Assembly: GCA_020161695.1 (NCBI GenBank)
Contig: JAIUOO010000025.1
Span: 1 to 64,000, forward strand
DNA: 64,000 bases
Direction: 5' to 3'
Origin: Pseudomonadota bacterium
GTDB taxonomy: Bacteria; Pseudomonadota; Alphaproteobacteria; Rhizobiales; Phreatobacteraceae
Part shown: positions 25,980-34,862 of the stretch, piece by piece
Layout: each line of letters opens with the position of its first letter
Numbering within the stretch: position 1 is the first letter of the stretch
Notes under the pieces: generated by a model
What the model saw: only the letters and a program-made list of their open reading frames with translations
Told to the model about the DNA's origin: nothing
Databases searched by the model: none
Program-made: the position numbers and the translations under genes

Positions 25980-26603
25980 TCAGGCCGCCGGTTTCGGATG
26001 CACCCCGTCGAAGGTCGAGCGGATCGCGCGGGCGACGAAAATATAGGTCCAGCCCTGGAAGATCAGTTCGATCGCAAGGAAGGTGCCGAGCACCCAGGTC
26101 GCGGCCTGCGGCAGCTGCACCATGATGAAGATGCCGAGCAGCAGGGACAGGATGCCGGAGGCGAGCACCCAGCCCCAGACCACCAGTTCGCGCATCTGGA
26201 AGGCCATGACGATGCGCAGCACGCCGGTTGCGACCAGCATGGCCGCGCAGAGGATGGTCAGTGCCACCACGGCCTGCAGCGGGTTGTAGAAGACCAGCGC
26301 ACCGGTCGCGACGTAGAGCGCGCCGATGATCAGCACCGCGACCCGGCTCTTCCAGCCCTCGCGCCGGAAGGCATCGGCGATCAGCACGCCGCCGGCGATC
26401 AGCATCATCGCCCCGAAGGACAGTACCGAGACGACGGTGAACAGATTGGCCGCCACCAGTCCGAATATGCCGAGCAGGACGAGGACGATCCCCGCCCCCA
26501 TCAGCCAGCCCCAGTTCTTGCGGAGCGGAACGAGATGCGAGGCCAGTGAGTGGCCGGTTCTCGGTGTTGCGGGAGTGGCAGGCGCTTGCGTGGCATCGCT
26601 CAT
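25980..26603 (-). CDS. HdeD-family membrane protein
   Basis: A 207-residue membrane protein of the HdeD/DUF308 family, with six hydrophobic segments in pairs (LMGAGIVLVLLGIFGLVAAN, then MLIAGGVLIADAFRR, and so on) and the characteristic internal repeat of ~55 residues. HdeD of E. coli is linked to acid resistance; the role here is unknown. The ATG at 26603 is preceded by GGAGG at good spacing; the open frame further upstream lacks such a site. It reads toward the dcw cluster. Confidence 0.85.
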   Translation of the reverse strand: MSDATQAPATPATPRTGHSLASHLVPLRKNWGWLMGAGIVLVLLGIFGLVAANLFTVVSVLSFGAMMLIAGGVLIADAFRREGWKSRVAVLIIGALYVATGALVFYNPLQAVVALTILCAAMLVATGVLRIVMAFQMRELVVWGWVLASGILSLLLGIFIMVQLPQAATWVLGTFLAIELIFQGWTYIFVARAIRSTFDGVHPKPAA

Positions 26604-26680
26604 GGCGGATCCTCCGACTGTCCGGACCATAACAATGCGCCACTCCCGCATACGTTCCAAGGGTTGCAGGGACGGGCTGG

Positions 26681-27436
26681 TCAGCGCGAACCGCGTGGCG
26701 GGACAGGAAAATCGAAGGACTGCGTCGGAAAGGGCTCGTCGCGCAGCTGGAAATGCCACCATTCCTTGGCATAGGCGCGGAAACCGTGGCGCTGCATGAG
26801 CCCGGCGAGCAGGGCGCGGTTTGTCGCCGCCTCGCGGCCGATGCCGGGCGCCCTGACATGGGACAGCGTGTCGAAACAGTCATAGGCCGTGCCGAAATCG
26901 AGGACGCCGTCGTCGATGCGCGTGCCGTGGGGCTCCGCGCAGGCGCCAGTGCCGCCCGCCGCCGCATCGCCGCTGCGGGCCAGGCCGAGATCGACCGTCG
27001 AGCCGCGCGAATGGGTGGAGCGGGACGACAGGTAGCCCTGCACGCTGAGGTCGCGCTTGTCGACGCGCGGATAGTAGATCGCCCGCATGCGCTGGTCCGT
27101 CGCATCGCGCGTCCAGGCCATGAAATCGGCAACCGCACGCTGCGGCCGGTAGCAGTCCCAGACGACGAGGGTCAGGCCACGAGGCGCGATTTCGGCCTGC
27201 GCACTGGCGAGAGCTTCCGCAGCGCGGCGCGTCAGGACGCATTCCGCCGCGCGGTAACCCGCCGCCGGCCGGCCCATGAAATTGCGCGAGCCGGCATAGC
27301 GGATGTCCTGCCGGATCGCCGGCGCCACGTCGGCGAGGTGGACGAAGCCTTGCGGCAGCGGCTGTGCCGAGGCCGCAACGGTGCAGAATGCGGCGGCAAG
27401 CGCTGCCAGCGCCTGTGTGCCGCCACGGCGCTTCAT
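26681..27436 (-). CDS. VanX/DdpX-type D-Ala-D-Ala dipeptidase, secreted
   Basis: Zinc peptidase of the M15D family. The 251-residue protein has a signal peptide ending in ASAQP (cleavage near residue 24). It carries the zinc-binding motif S140-T-H-S-R-G-S-T-V-D149 (SxHxxGxxxD) and E225-W-W-H228, with VVWDCYRPQRAV ahead of them, matching VanX-type active sites. Being exported, it probably trims periplasmic D-Ala-D-Ala or muropeptide fragments rather than giving vancomycin resistance. It overlaps the amidase gene upstream by 4 bases. Confidence 0.9.
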   Translation of the reverse strand: MKRRGGTQALAALAAAFCTVAASAQPLPQGFVHLADVAPAIRQDIRYAGSRNFMGRPAAGYRAAECVLTRRAAEALASAQAEIAPRGLTLVVWDCYRPQRAVADFMAWTRDATDQRMRAIYYPRVDKRDLSVQGYLSSRSTHSRGSTVDLGLARSGDAAAGGTGACAEPHGTRIDDGVLDFGTAYDCFDTLSHVRAPGIGREAATNRALLAGLMQRHGFRAYAKEWWHFQLRDEPFPTQSFDFPVPPRGSR

Positions 27437-28224
27437 CGCGCCGCCAGCAGGTCGCGCAGGGTGCGCAGGGTGGACGCGTCGGCCACGCCGTCCACCCGCT
27501 CCGGTCGCCAGTGGCGCTGGAAGGCTGTGACGACCGCCGCCGTCAGCGCATCATAGACGCCGGTGACCTGGATGCCGTAGCCGGCCATGCCGAGCAGGGC
27601 CTGCAAGGCCTGGATCGGCGGCCCCTCCTCGCCCTGCCGGTAGGACGGGCCATCCATCAGCGGAACCGGGGGCACCCACAGCCCGAGCCCGGCCTCTGCC
27701 AGCCGCTTCCAGGGGAACAGTTCGCCGGGGTCCTGCTTGCGCGTCGGCGCCGTGTCGGAATGGCCGATGACGCCCGCGGACGGGATGGCATTGCGCCCGA
27801 CAATGTCCTGCGCCAGCGCGATGACCGCCTCGATCTGCGCTTCGGGAAACGGCCGATAGCCGAATTCGTGGCCGGGATTGACGATCTCGATGCCGATGGA
27901 GCGCGCATTGACATCGTCGCGGCCATGCCACGAGCCGATCCCGGCATGCCAGGCCCTGCGCCGCTCCGCGACGGACTGGACGATCTCGCCATCCTCGAAC
28001 ACGACGTAGTGGCAGGACACACGCGGCGGATTCGGATCGCACAGGCGCTTCAGCGCCGCCATGCCGTCCTTCATGCCGGTATAGTGCATGATCAGGAGGC
28101 TGACCGGCTCCTTGCGCGCGTCGTGATTAGGCGAGGGCGCCAGCGAGCGGACGAGCGGCGAGTCCGGGCCGTCCATCTCGCCGTCGTCATGATGATGGTC
28201 GTGGCCGTCGCAGGCATCGCTCAT
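27433..28224 (-). CDS. AmiD/AmpD-type N-acetylmuramoyl-L-alanine amidase
   Basis: Zinc amidase that cuts between MurNAc and the stem peptide. It is 263 residues from the ATG at 28224, which begins a His/Asp-rich lead (MSDACDGHDHHHDDGE) that may bind metal. Amidase_2 domain: LIMHYTG with H47, GHSD with H155, and RKQDPG with D165 as zinc ligands. A C-terminal PG_binding_1-like repeat (IQALQALLGMAGYGI) follows at about 205-260. No signal peptide is visible with this start. It is coupled to the dipeptidase gene by a 4-base overlap, suggesting a two-gene muropeptide-degrading operon. Confidence 0.88.
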   Translation of the reverse strand: MSDACDGHDHHHDDGEMDGPDSPLVRSLAPSPNHDARKEPVSLLIMHYTGMKDGMAALKRLCDPNPPRVSCHYVVFEDGEIVQSVAERRRAWHAGIGSWHGRDDVNARSIGIEIVNPGHEFGYRPFPEAQIEAVIALAQDIVGRNAIPSAGVIGHSDTAPTRKQDPGELFPWKRLAEAGLGLWVPPVPLMDGPSYRQGEEGPPIQALQALLGMAGYGIQVTGVYDALTAAVVTAFQRHWRPERVDGVADASTLRTLRDLLAAR

Positions 28225-28422
28225 GGGGCCGGCGCCCAACCTGTCCGGGGGCCCGGCGCAAACGCCGCGATGACGCCCGATCTTGTCCGCATTGTCATGA
28301 ATCCTGTGTAGGCCCTCGGCCGTCGCAAGCAAACCCTCGAAGGTCCTCGTTACTCCCCTTGCGCGCGGGATCGCGGCGCGGCACACGGTTCATCGTCCTC
28401 GTTCCTGCCAAGGAATCACACA

Positions 28423-28986
28423 ATGTCGGGCCACGGCCATATCGACCCCTCCAACAAGAAGATCGCGCTGCTGATCGCCATCCTCGCGCTGTTCCTGGCG
28501 CTGGCGGAGACGGCAGCGAAGAGTTCGCAGACCGACGCCCTCAACGCCAATGTCGAGGCCTCGAACCTCTGGGCCTTCTTCCAGGCCAAGACCATCCGCA
28601 TGACGGCGGTGACCACCGCCGCCGAGGACATGACCATCACCCGCAACGCGATGACCGACGAGGCGGTGAAAGCCGCCATGAGCCGCCAGATCGACCAGTG
28701 GCGCGCCAATGCGGCCCGCTGGAACACCGAGCCGGAGACCAACGAGGGCCGGCGCGAGCTCGCAGCCCGGGCCGCCGCGGCCGAGAAGAAGCGTGATGTC
28801 GCCTACAAGCGCTACCATGACTTCGAGATTTCATCGGCGGCGTTCCAGATCGCCATCGTGCTGGCCTCCGCAGCGGTCATCACCAGCGCCATGGCGCTCG
28901 CCTGGCTCGCCGGCGGGCTCGGCCTCGTCGGCATCGGCTTCTCGGCCATCGGCCTGCTGAAGCCGGGCCTCATCCACCTGTTCTGA
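28423..28986 (+). CDS. DUF4337 family membrane protein
   Basis: A 187-residue protein with an N-terminal membrane segment (about 13-30), a central helical and charged region, and two C-terminal membrane segments (about 137-160 and 164-185). The opening SGHGHIDPSNKKIALLIAIL region and overall layout match DUF4337. The function is unknown. It is transcribed away from the amidase gene; the 198-base gap between them should hold divergent promoters. Confidence 0.85.
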   Translation: MSGHGHIDPSNKKIALLIAILALFLALAETAAKSSQTDALNANVEASNLWAFFQAKTIRMTAVTTAAEDMTITRNAMTDEAVKAAMSRQIDQWRANAARWNTEPETNEGRRELAARAAAAEKKRDVAYKRYHDFEISSAAFQIAIVLASAAVITSAMALAWLAGGLGLVGIGFSAIGLLKPGLIHLF

Positions 28987-29002
28987 CGTCCGGAGCCGTC
29001 CC

Positions 29003-29344
29003 ATGAAAATGTCCGACATCGCCTTCAACACCGTGGACTGGGCATCGGTAGAGCCCACCCGCCACGAGGGCGATGCCGGACATGCGCTCTGGCGCACGCA
29101 GCATTTCGGCCCGGCGGAGAACCGCATCCGCGTGCGGATGGTGGACTATTCGCCGGGCTATGTTTCCGACCACTGGTGTTCCAAGGGGCATGTCCTGCTC
29201 TGCCTCGAGGGCACGCTGGAGACGACGCTGGCCGACGGCCGCGTCTTCGTGCTGAAGCCCGGCATGAGCTATCAGGTGGCCGACGACGCCGAAGCCCATC
29301 GGTCCCGCGCACCATCAGGCGCGAAGCTGTTCGTCGTCGACTGA
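29003..29344 (+). CDS. DHCW-motif cupin fold protein
   Basis: A 113-residue single-domain cupin. The segment YVSDHWCSKGHVLLCLEGTLE (about 53-73) carries the His/Cys/His pattern of the DHCW cupin group, followed by PGMSYQVADDAEAHRS, the second cupin motif. A metal site is likely; the substrate is unknown. It starts 16 bases after the DUF4337 gene and may be co-transcribed with it. Confidence 0.85.
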   Translation: MKMSDIAFNTVDWASVEPTRHEGDAGHALWRTQHFGPAENRIRVRMVDYSPGYVSDHWCSKGHVLLCLEGTLETTLADGRVFVLKPGMSYQVADDAEAHRSRAPSGAKLFVVD

Positions 29345-29642
29345 CACGATCCGCTTCTTCAATCCGAACCGGAAGCTCCGCACGACATTGCGAGCGCGCG
29401 GAGCGCCGTGCCCGCGTCCGGTGTTCTCCGCGCTGGTGTTGACCGCGGTATCATATTAAGACTTTCGTATTATAGACTTTAGTCTCGAGAAGTCCGGACA
29501 GGGGGCGCCGCGCTCGAACCCTTCCCGGCTCGGGCACGACAGACCCGCGTGGCAGGCATTCGCAGTTCCATGTTGTGTCGCAAAATCGGAAATGGTGCGC
29601 TGCATCAATCCGATTGCCGCGTCCAGACCGCAGGAGGTCGCG
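29345..29642. other. Intergenic region with an AT-rich palindromic site
   Basis: This 298-base gap is largely GC-rich, but an AT-rich pocket at 29449-29485 holds AGACTTT twice (29459-29465 and 29474-29480). The second copy forms AGACT-tt-AGTCT (29474-29485). This is a plausible operator or promoter for the membrane protein gene that follows. No gene was seen in the gap. Confidence 0.4.
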
Positions 29643-30011
29643 ATGGAAATGATCCGGCTTCGCGCTTTTCAGTCGGCGGCGCGCGACTGCGCCCTCGCGG
29701 CACTGGCTGCGCTGGCGCTGATGTATCACTGGGCCGGCGAGCCGGTTCTGGCCATGAAGGCCGGCGGCATCGGCTTCGCCTTGGTGGCGGTGTTCATGGT
29801 GCTGCGGGCCGTGCAGAACGCCATGCAGGATGTCGAGTACAACGAGATCTGGATCAATCTGAAGCGCGACGAGCGACCGCCGCGCGCTGTCGCGAAACGC
29901 TTGATCTGCAGCGCCAGCCGGCAGGCCTGCTACACGTTCGGCTGGTACGCGGCCGGCGTTTCGATTTCGCTCTGGGCGCTGACCATCGGTGCGGGCCTCA
30001 CCGGCCTCTGA
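29643..30011 (+). CDS. Small two-pass membrane protein, unknown
   Basis: A 122-residue protein I do not recognise. It has two N-terminal hydrophobic segments (about 16-28 and 40-55), a charged middle (DVEYNEIWINLKRDERPPRAVAKR), and a C-terminal hydrophobic stretch (about 100-120). The ATG at 29643 is preceded by an AGGAGGT site at good spacing, which favours it over the upstream start at 29592. It is convergent with the acetyltransferase gene, with 5 bases between stops. Confidence 0.65.
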   Translation: MEMIRLRAFQSAARDCALAALAALALMYHWAGEPVLAMKAGGIGFALVAVFMVLRAVQNAMQDVEYNEIWINLKRDERPPRAVAKRLICSASRQACYTFGWYAAGVSISLWALTIGAGLTGL

Positions 30012-30016
30012 TCGTC

Positions 30017-30658
30017 TCAGCCGAGCGGGTCGCCCTTCACCAGCCCGTAGAGGGTGTGGTCCATCCATGTGCCGTTGATGCAGAGATATTGGCGCGCAAG
30101 ACCCTCGCGGGTGAAGCCGACCCGCTCCAGCAGGCGAACCGAGGCCTCGTTGGTCGGCACGCAGGCCGCCTCGATACGGCGGAAACCGAGCGCCCCGAAC
30201 GCATAGGGAATCAGGGTCCGGACGCCGGCGGCCATGTAGCCCTTGCCGGCGAAGGCCTCGCCCATCCAGTAGCCGAGCGAAACCGTCTGCGCGACGCCGC
30301 GCCGGATATTGGTCAGCGTGATGCCGCCGACCAGCGCGCCGTCCTCGTTGCGATAGACGAACAGCGCATAACCCTGATCCTCGCGCCAGTCCTGCCGATA
30401 GCGCGCGACACGGCGGCGGAAGGCAGGTCGCGTCAGGTCGTCCGGCGGCCACGCCGGCTCCCAGGGCACGAGAAAACCCCGGCTCGCGCCGCGCAGGCGC
30501 GCCCAGCCCTCGAAATCGGCCATGTCGGGCACGCGCAAGGTCACCTTGCGGCCGACAATGGGCTCCGGCGGATCGTAGGCAAGACCCACCGCCCGAAGCA
30601 GCGAAAGCGGTTTCGCGGCGGGCGGCCTCTGTGGCGGGGCCTTGGTCGAAGCGTTCAT
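30017..30658 (-). CDS. RimJ/RimL-family GNAT N-acetyltransferase
   Basis: A 213-residue acetyltransferase of the kind that modifies ribosomal proteins or small amines with acetyl-CoA. It shows RGVAQTVSLGYWMGEAFAGKGYM (acetyl-CoA pocket, motif A) and EAACVPTNEASVRLLERVGFTREG (motif B), typical of the RimJ group. The start overlaps the stop of the M16 peptidase gene by 4 bases, so the two are probably translated together. Confidence 0.9.
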   Translation of the reverse strand: MNASTKAPPQRPPAAKPLSLLRAVGLAYDPPEPIVGRKVTLRVPDMADFEGWARLRGASRGFLVPWEPAWPPDDLTRPAFRRRVARYRQDWREDQGYALFVYRNEDGALVGGITLTNIRRGVAQTVSLGYWMGEAFAGKGYMAAGVRTLIPYAFGALGFRRIEAACVPTNEASVRLLERVGFTREGLARQYLCINGTWMDHTLYGLVKGDPLG

Positions 30659-31950
30659 GTCGAGCGGAATTGTTCCGCCAGCTTCGCCACCTTGTCCAGC
30701 CCGCGCTTCGGCCCGATGGCCGCGAAGGTCATCGGCGAGGAGCGCACCAGCCTTGCACCCGCCGCGCGGGCATCCTCGACCGTCACGGCATCGATCTTGG
30801 CGGCGATCTCCTCGAGGTCGAAGGTGCGCCCGAAGGCGAGCACCTGACGGGCCATCTGGTCGGTGCGGGCGGAGGAGCTCTCCAGCGCGCCGAGCAGGCC
30901 GACCTTCATCTGCGCCTTGGCGCGGCCGACCTCGGCCTCCGTCGCGCCGTCGACGGTTGCGTGGAGCACGTCCATGGTCAGTTTCATCAACTCGACCGCG
31001 TCACCGGGATCGGTGCCGGCGGAGATGCCGAATATGCCGGTATCGCCATAGGACCAGTGGAACGAGTGGATCTCGTAGCAGAGGCCCTTGTCCTCGCGGA
31101 CGTCCTGGAACAACCGCGACGACAGCCCGCCGCCGAGCAGGTTGTTGAACACCCCGACAGCGTAGATGTCGGGGTCGCGGTAGCTCATGCCCTCGTAGCC
31201 GAAGACGAGGTTGGTCTGCTCCAGCGGCCGGGCGATGGTGGCGGCGCCGCCCTTGTAGATGCCGGGCTCGACATCTGGCGGGGCCTCGCCGTCGAGCTTC
31301 GCGAATTTCTCGGCGACGGCCTCGACGACGCGGTCGTGATCGACCGCGCCGGCTGCCGTGACCACCGCCTTGGGCGCGCGGTAGCTGCGGCCCATATAGG
31401 CGCGCAGCTTGTCGGGCGTCGCCGAGCGCACCGCCTTCGGCGTGCCGAGGATGGAGCGGCCGAGCGGCTGGTCCGGAAAGGCGGAGGCGATGAACTGGTC
31501 GGTGACGACGTCGTCGGGATCGTCCTCGGCCGCACCGATCTCCTGAACGATGACGTTCTTCTCCTTGACCAGTTCCTCCGGGTGGAACTGCGGATCGGTC
31601 AGGATGTCGGAGAGGATGTCGAGGCCCACGGGCAGGTCCTCGGCCAGCACCTTGGCGAAATAGGAGGTGTTTTCTGACGCCGTCGAGGCATTGAGGTCGC
31701 CGCCGACCGCCTCGATCTCCTCGGCGAGACCGCGCGGCGTGCGCTTCGTCGTGCCCTTGAACGCCATGTGCTCGAGCAGATGGCTGATGCCGTGCTCGTC
31801 GGGGCGCTCGTCGCGGCCGCCGACGCCGAAGGTCACCTGGATGGAGGCTGTCCGCAGGTGCGGCATGGAATCGGTGACCACCGTCAGCCCCGAGGGCAGA
31901 CGGGTCATGCGGGTGGAGGGCTGGGCGGCGGAGGCGCTTCTCTTGCTCAT
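30655..31950 (-). CDS. M16-family zinc metallopeptidase
   Basis: A 431-residue processing-peptidase-like protein. The inverted zinc motif HxxEH is present as H57-L-L-E60-H61, with the downstream Glu in ENTSYFAKV-type context, followed by the second M16 domain starting about residue 190. It resembles the alphaproteobacterial homologue of the mitochondrial processing peptidase beta subunit. The ATG at 31950 was chosen because the upstream extension to 32124 is not family-like. It forms a two-gene unit with the RimJ-like gene. Confidence 0.93.
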   Translation of the reverse strand: MSKRSASAAQPSTRMTRLPSGLTVVTDSMPHLRTASIQVTFGVGGRDERPDEHGISHLLEHMAFKGTTKRTPRGLAEEIEAVGGDLNASTASENTSYFAKVLAEDLPVGLDILSDILTDPQFHPEELVKEKNVIVQEIGAAEDDPDDVVTDQFIASAFPDQPLGRSILGTPKAVRSATPDKLRAYMGRSYRAPKAVVTAAGAVDHDRVVEAVAEKFAKLDGEAPPDVEPGIYKGGAATIARPLEQTNLVFGYEGMSYRDPDIYAVGVFNNLLGGGLSSRLFQDVREDKGLCYEIHSFHWSYGDTGIFGISAGTDPGDAVELMKLTMDVLHATVDGATEAEVGRAKAQMKVGLLGALESSSARTDQMARQVLAFGRTFDLEEIAAKIDAVTVEDARAAGARLVRSSPMTFAAIGPKRGLDKVAKLAEQFRST

Positions 31951-32123
31951 CGGGCGAAGATAGTGGCCCAGCGAGCGAACCGGAAGCTGCCCGACGCCAT
32001 GATGTGGCGCGCACCGAGAAGCGCGGCCGGTCCGCTGCCTTGATCCAACTGTTGCGACGTGATCTTGTGAGCCTGTGCGCTGAGCGGGGCACGCGCCGGC
32101 GCCGTTCAAGTCCGGAAATGCCA

Positions 32124-32555
32124 ATGAGCTACCAGAATCCAGCCCCCGGTGGCCCCTCCACGCGGCAGCCCGGCGAGGGCCCGATCGTCCAGAACAGCCA
32201 AGTGGCGATGATCGCTTACGTGCTCGTCCTCGCTAGCTTCGTGGTGCCGCTCGCGGGGATCGTCGCGGTGATCTTGGCCTATGCGAACCGCCACAGCGCA
32301 CCAGCCTGGCTGGCGACGCACTTTAGCTGGATCATCCGCACTTTCTGGATCACTGTCGCCTACACCCTGGCTATCGGGGTGTTCGTACTGGTCTCCATCG
32401 TCAACGGCGGCGATGCTGGACTTGGCGTCGGCATCATGTTGTCCATCCTGTTGTCGATCCTCATGCTGATATGGCTCCTAGTCCGCATGATCCGCGGGCT
32501 GATGCTGCTCAACAACCGCGAGCCGATCGGCAACCCGCAGAGCTGGCTTTTCTGA
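32124..32555 (+). CDS. Predicted membrane protein (DUF4870/COG3671-like)
   Basis: A 143-residue protein with a Pro/Gly-rich N-terminus (MSYQNPAPGGPSTRQPG) and three hydrophobic segments (about 32-52, 64-88, 98-120). The layout matches the COG3671/DUF4870 group of unknown function. The ATG at 32124 has GGA seven bases ahead; another ATG two codons upstream is possible. It is transcribed divergently from the M16 peptidase and converges on the amidase gene. Confidence 0.7.
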   Translation: MSYQNPAPGGPSTRQPGEGPIVQNSQVAMIAYVLVLASFVVPLAGIVAVILAYANRHSAPAWLATHFSWIIRTFWITVAYTLAIGVFVLVSIVNGGDAGLGVGIMLSILLSILMLIWLLVRMIRGLMLLNNREPIGNPQSWLF

Positions 32556-32568
32556 GAACGCGCTGCCC

Positions 32569-33987
32569 TCACCCCCTCGGATCGACCGGCTTCACCGTCT
32601 TCAGGCCGAGGATATCCTCCATGATCTTCGCGCCGGCGAGGATCCGGTCCTCGCCGTGCGGCCGCGCGGCGATCTGGAGGCCGATGGGACGGCCGTCGCT
32701 GGTGAAGCCGCAAGGCAGCGACACGGCCGGGCAGGACACGGTCGTCAGCGCATAGGCGATCGAGAGCCACTGCACGTAGTCCGGGAACTTGAAGCCGTCG
32801 CATTCGGCGACGAAGCGCTGTTCCACCGGATAGGCCGCGACGATGGTCGCGGGCGTCAGCAGCAGGTCATAGCGGTCGAAGAAGGCAAGCGTCCGCTGGA
32901 GCATGGCCTGGCGCTGCGCCTCGGCGCGGGTCAGTTCGTCCATGGTCAGCTTCAGGCCCTTTTCGATGTTCCAGATGACCTCCGGCTTCAGCTTGTCGCG
33001 ATGGGTCTTCAGAAGCTCGAACTTGGTGGTGGCGAAGGCATAGGCGCGCAGAACGCCGAAGCACTCGTGAATCTCGGAGAAGTCGGGATGGGCCTCCTCG
33101 ACAATGACGCCCGCCTCCTTGAAGCGCTTCGCCGCCTTCTCGGTGATCGCCTTCACTTCCGGGTCGACCGGGGTGATGCCGAGATTGGCCGACCATGCCA
33201 CGCGCTTCGGCTTCCAGGCGCCGGAGAGCGCCATGCGGTAGCTGCGCTTCGGCGCGGGCAGAGAGCGCGGGTCGCGGTGGTCGTCGCCGCTCATGGCGTC
33301 GAGCAGCAGCGCGAGGTCGGTGACCGTGCGCGCCATCGGTCCCTCGACGCCCATGGTCGAGTCGATCTTGGTGCCGGGCGTCGAGGCGACGCGGCCCGGC
33401 GAGGGGCGCAGGCCGACAATGCCGCAGAAGCTCGCGGGATTGCGCAGGCTGCCGCCCATGTCCGAACCATGGGCGAGCCAGGCCATGCCGGTGGCCAGCG
33501 CCACGGCAGCGCCGCCCGACGAACCGGCCGCCGACAGCTTGGTGTTGTAGGGGTTCACGGTGGCACCGAAGACCTCGTTGAAGGTGTTCGCGCCCGCGCC
33601 GAATTCCGGCGTGTTGGACTTCGCGTAGACGATGCCGCCCTGGGCCTCGAGGCGCTCGACGAGAATGTTCGAGGTCTCCGGCACATTGTCCTTGAAGATC
33701 GGCGAGCCCTGGGTCGAGAGCACGCCGGCGACATCGGTCAGATCCTTGATCGGCACGGGCATGCCCTGAAGCAGGCCGCGGCCCTCCTTCGGCTTCTTCA
33801 TCAGCGCGCGGGCATGCTTGCGGGCGCGGTCGAAGCACAGGGTCGGCAGCGCATTCACCTGTCTGTCGACCGTGGAGATGCGTTTCTCCAGCGTGTCGAG
33901 CAGGTCGAGCGGCGAGACCTCTCCCTTCTTCAGGAGTTTCAGAATGTCGGTTGCGCTCTTCTCGATCAGCGACAGATCGGCGGCCAT
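32569..33987 (-). CDS. Amidase signature family protein
   Basis: Serine hydrolase of the amidase signature group, substrate unknown. The 472-residue sequence has the Ser-cisSer-Lys triad in place: K81 in VPIKDLTD, the GSSGG loop at about 155-159, and S180 in GSDMGGSLRNPASFCG. The ATG at 33987 has GGGGAGA upstream at good spacing; the frame continues to 34071 without similarity. It is not the GatA of an obvious gatCAB operon, since no gatC or gatB is nearby. Confidence 0.9.
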   Translation of the reverse strand: MAADLSLIEKSATDILKLLKKGEVSPLDLLDTLEKRISTVDRQVNALPTLCFDRARKHARALMKKPKEGRGLLQGMPVPIKDLTDVAGVLSTQGSPIFKDNVPETSNILVERLEAQGGIVYAKSNTPEFGAGANTFNEVFGATVNPYNTKLSAAGSSGGAAVALATGMAWLAHGSDMGGSLRNPASFCGIVGLRPSPGRVASTPGTKIDSTMGVEGPMARTVTDLALLLDAMSGDDHRDPRSLPAPKRSYRMALSGAWKPKRVAWSANLGITPVDPEVKAITEKAAKRFKEAGVIVEEAHPDFSEIHECFGVLRAYAFATTKFELLKTHRDKLKPEVIWNIEKGLKLTMDELTRAEAQRQAMLQRTLAFFDRYDLLLTPATIVAAYPVEQRFVAECDGFKFPDYVQWLSIAYALTTVSCPAVSLPCGFTSDGRPIGLQIAARPHGEDRILAGAKIMEDILGLKTVKPVDPRG

Positions 33988-34160
33988 GGATGCGTCTCCC
34001 CTCTGCAAGAGGCCGCACCGTGGCACCGCGGCGAGCGATCCGGCAAGCGCGCCTGCGCGATCAAGCGCCATGCGCGGAGCGAATGGATGAGCGCGGGCTA
34101 TCCCGGCGGCGCGGCGATGGCTAGAACCGGGACAATCGATCGGAGCGTATCGAGAACCGC

Positions 34161-34829
34161 ATGGCCGCCGACGACACCATTCCCGATGCCGCGCTGGACG
34201 CCGAACCGCAGGTGCGCGTCCGGCGCCTGAACAAGCGCGACCTGAACCGCACCTGGGAGTTCATCAAGACGGTGTTCCGCGAGGTGAACCGCTCGACGGT
34301 CGAGTACCAGCGGCCGAAATCCAAGAAGCGCTTCCTCGAGGTCTATGACGAGAAGGGCATCGAGCAGCTGCTGTTCGTCATCCGTCTCGGCAACAAGGAG
34401 CGGATCGTCGGCTATGCCGAATGCGCCCTCACCATCATCGGCACCGACAACTGGATGAACGAGCGCTATTTCCGCGCCCGCGAGATGCGTCCGCTCTTCG
34501 TCGAGGAACTGGCGGTGGACCCGGAATTCCAGGGCCGCGGGCTCGGCAGCTTCGTGCTGGAACAGCTCGAACATCTCGCCCGCCTGCGCGGCTGCACGCA
34601 TCTCGTGCTGGAAGTGGCCGAGAACAACGACAATGCGCTGAAATTCTATCGAGGCCGCAGCTTCGCCAAGCTGGATGCGGCCATCTTCCTTGCCAAGAAG
34701 GTCGTGTCGGACCCCGACATCCTGCCGCCCCGCCGGCTGAAGCGCCGCCAGAAGGCCGCATCGGCCGAGATCGAGGAAAGCCCGTCGACATTGCCGACAG
34801 ACCCGAAGGACATGCCGCCTGAGGCTTGA
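34161..34829 (+). CDS. GNAT N-acetyltransferase
   Basis: A 222-residue protein with a central GNAT domain: LFVEELAVDPEFQGRGLGSFVLEQLE (about 113-138) holds the acetyl-CoA-binding QGRGLG loop, followed by LEVAENNDNALKFYRGRSF. A basic, disordered C-terminal tail (RRLKRRQKAASAEIEE) extends beyond the domain. Substrate unknown. It is transcribed divergently from the amidase. Confidence 0.88.
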   Translation: MAADDTIPDAALDAEPQVRVRRLNKRDLNRTWEFIKTVFREVNRSTVEYQRPKSKKRFLEVYDEKGIEQLLFVIRLGNKERIVGYAECALTIIGTDNWMNERYFRAREMRPLFVEELAVDPEFQGRGLGSFVLEQLEHLARLRGCTHLVLEVAENNDNALKFYRGRSFAKLDAAIFLAKKVVSDPDILPPRRLKRRQKAASAEIEESPSTLPTDPKDMPPEA

Positions 34830-34862
34830 CACATCGCATAACGAGGTATAGCGTTCCGAGGC

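Noticed and set aside
26681..27436. A vancomycin resistance gene
   Set aside because: The VanX-type enzyme is exported by a signal peptide and has no vanH, vanA or regulator next to it; a wall-recycling role is more likely in a Gram-negative.
32569..33987. GatA of the Glu-tRNA amidotransferase
   Set aside because: Amidase motifs are shared, but gatC and gatB are not adjacent and the sequence lacks clear GatA-specific context; left as a general amidase.
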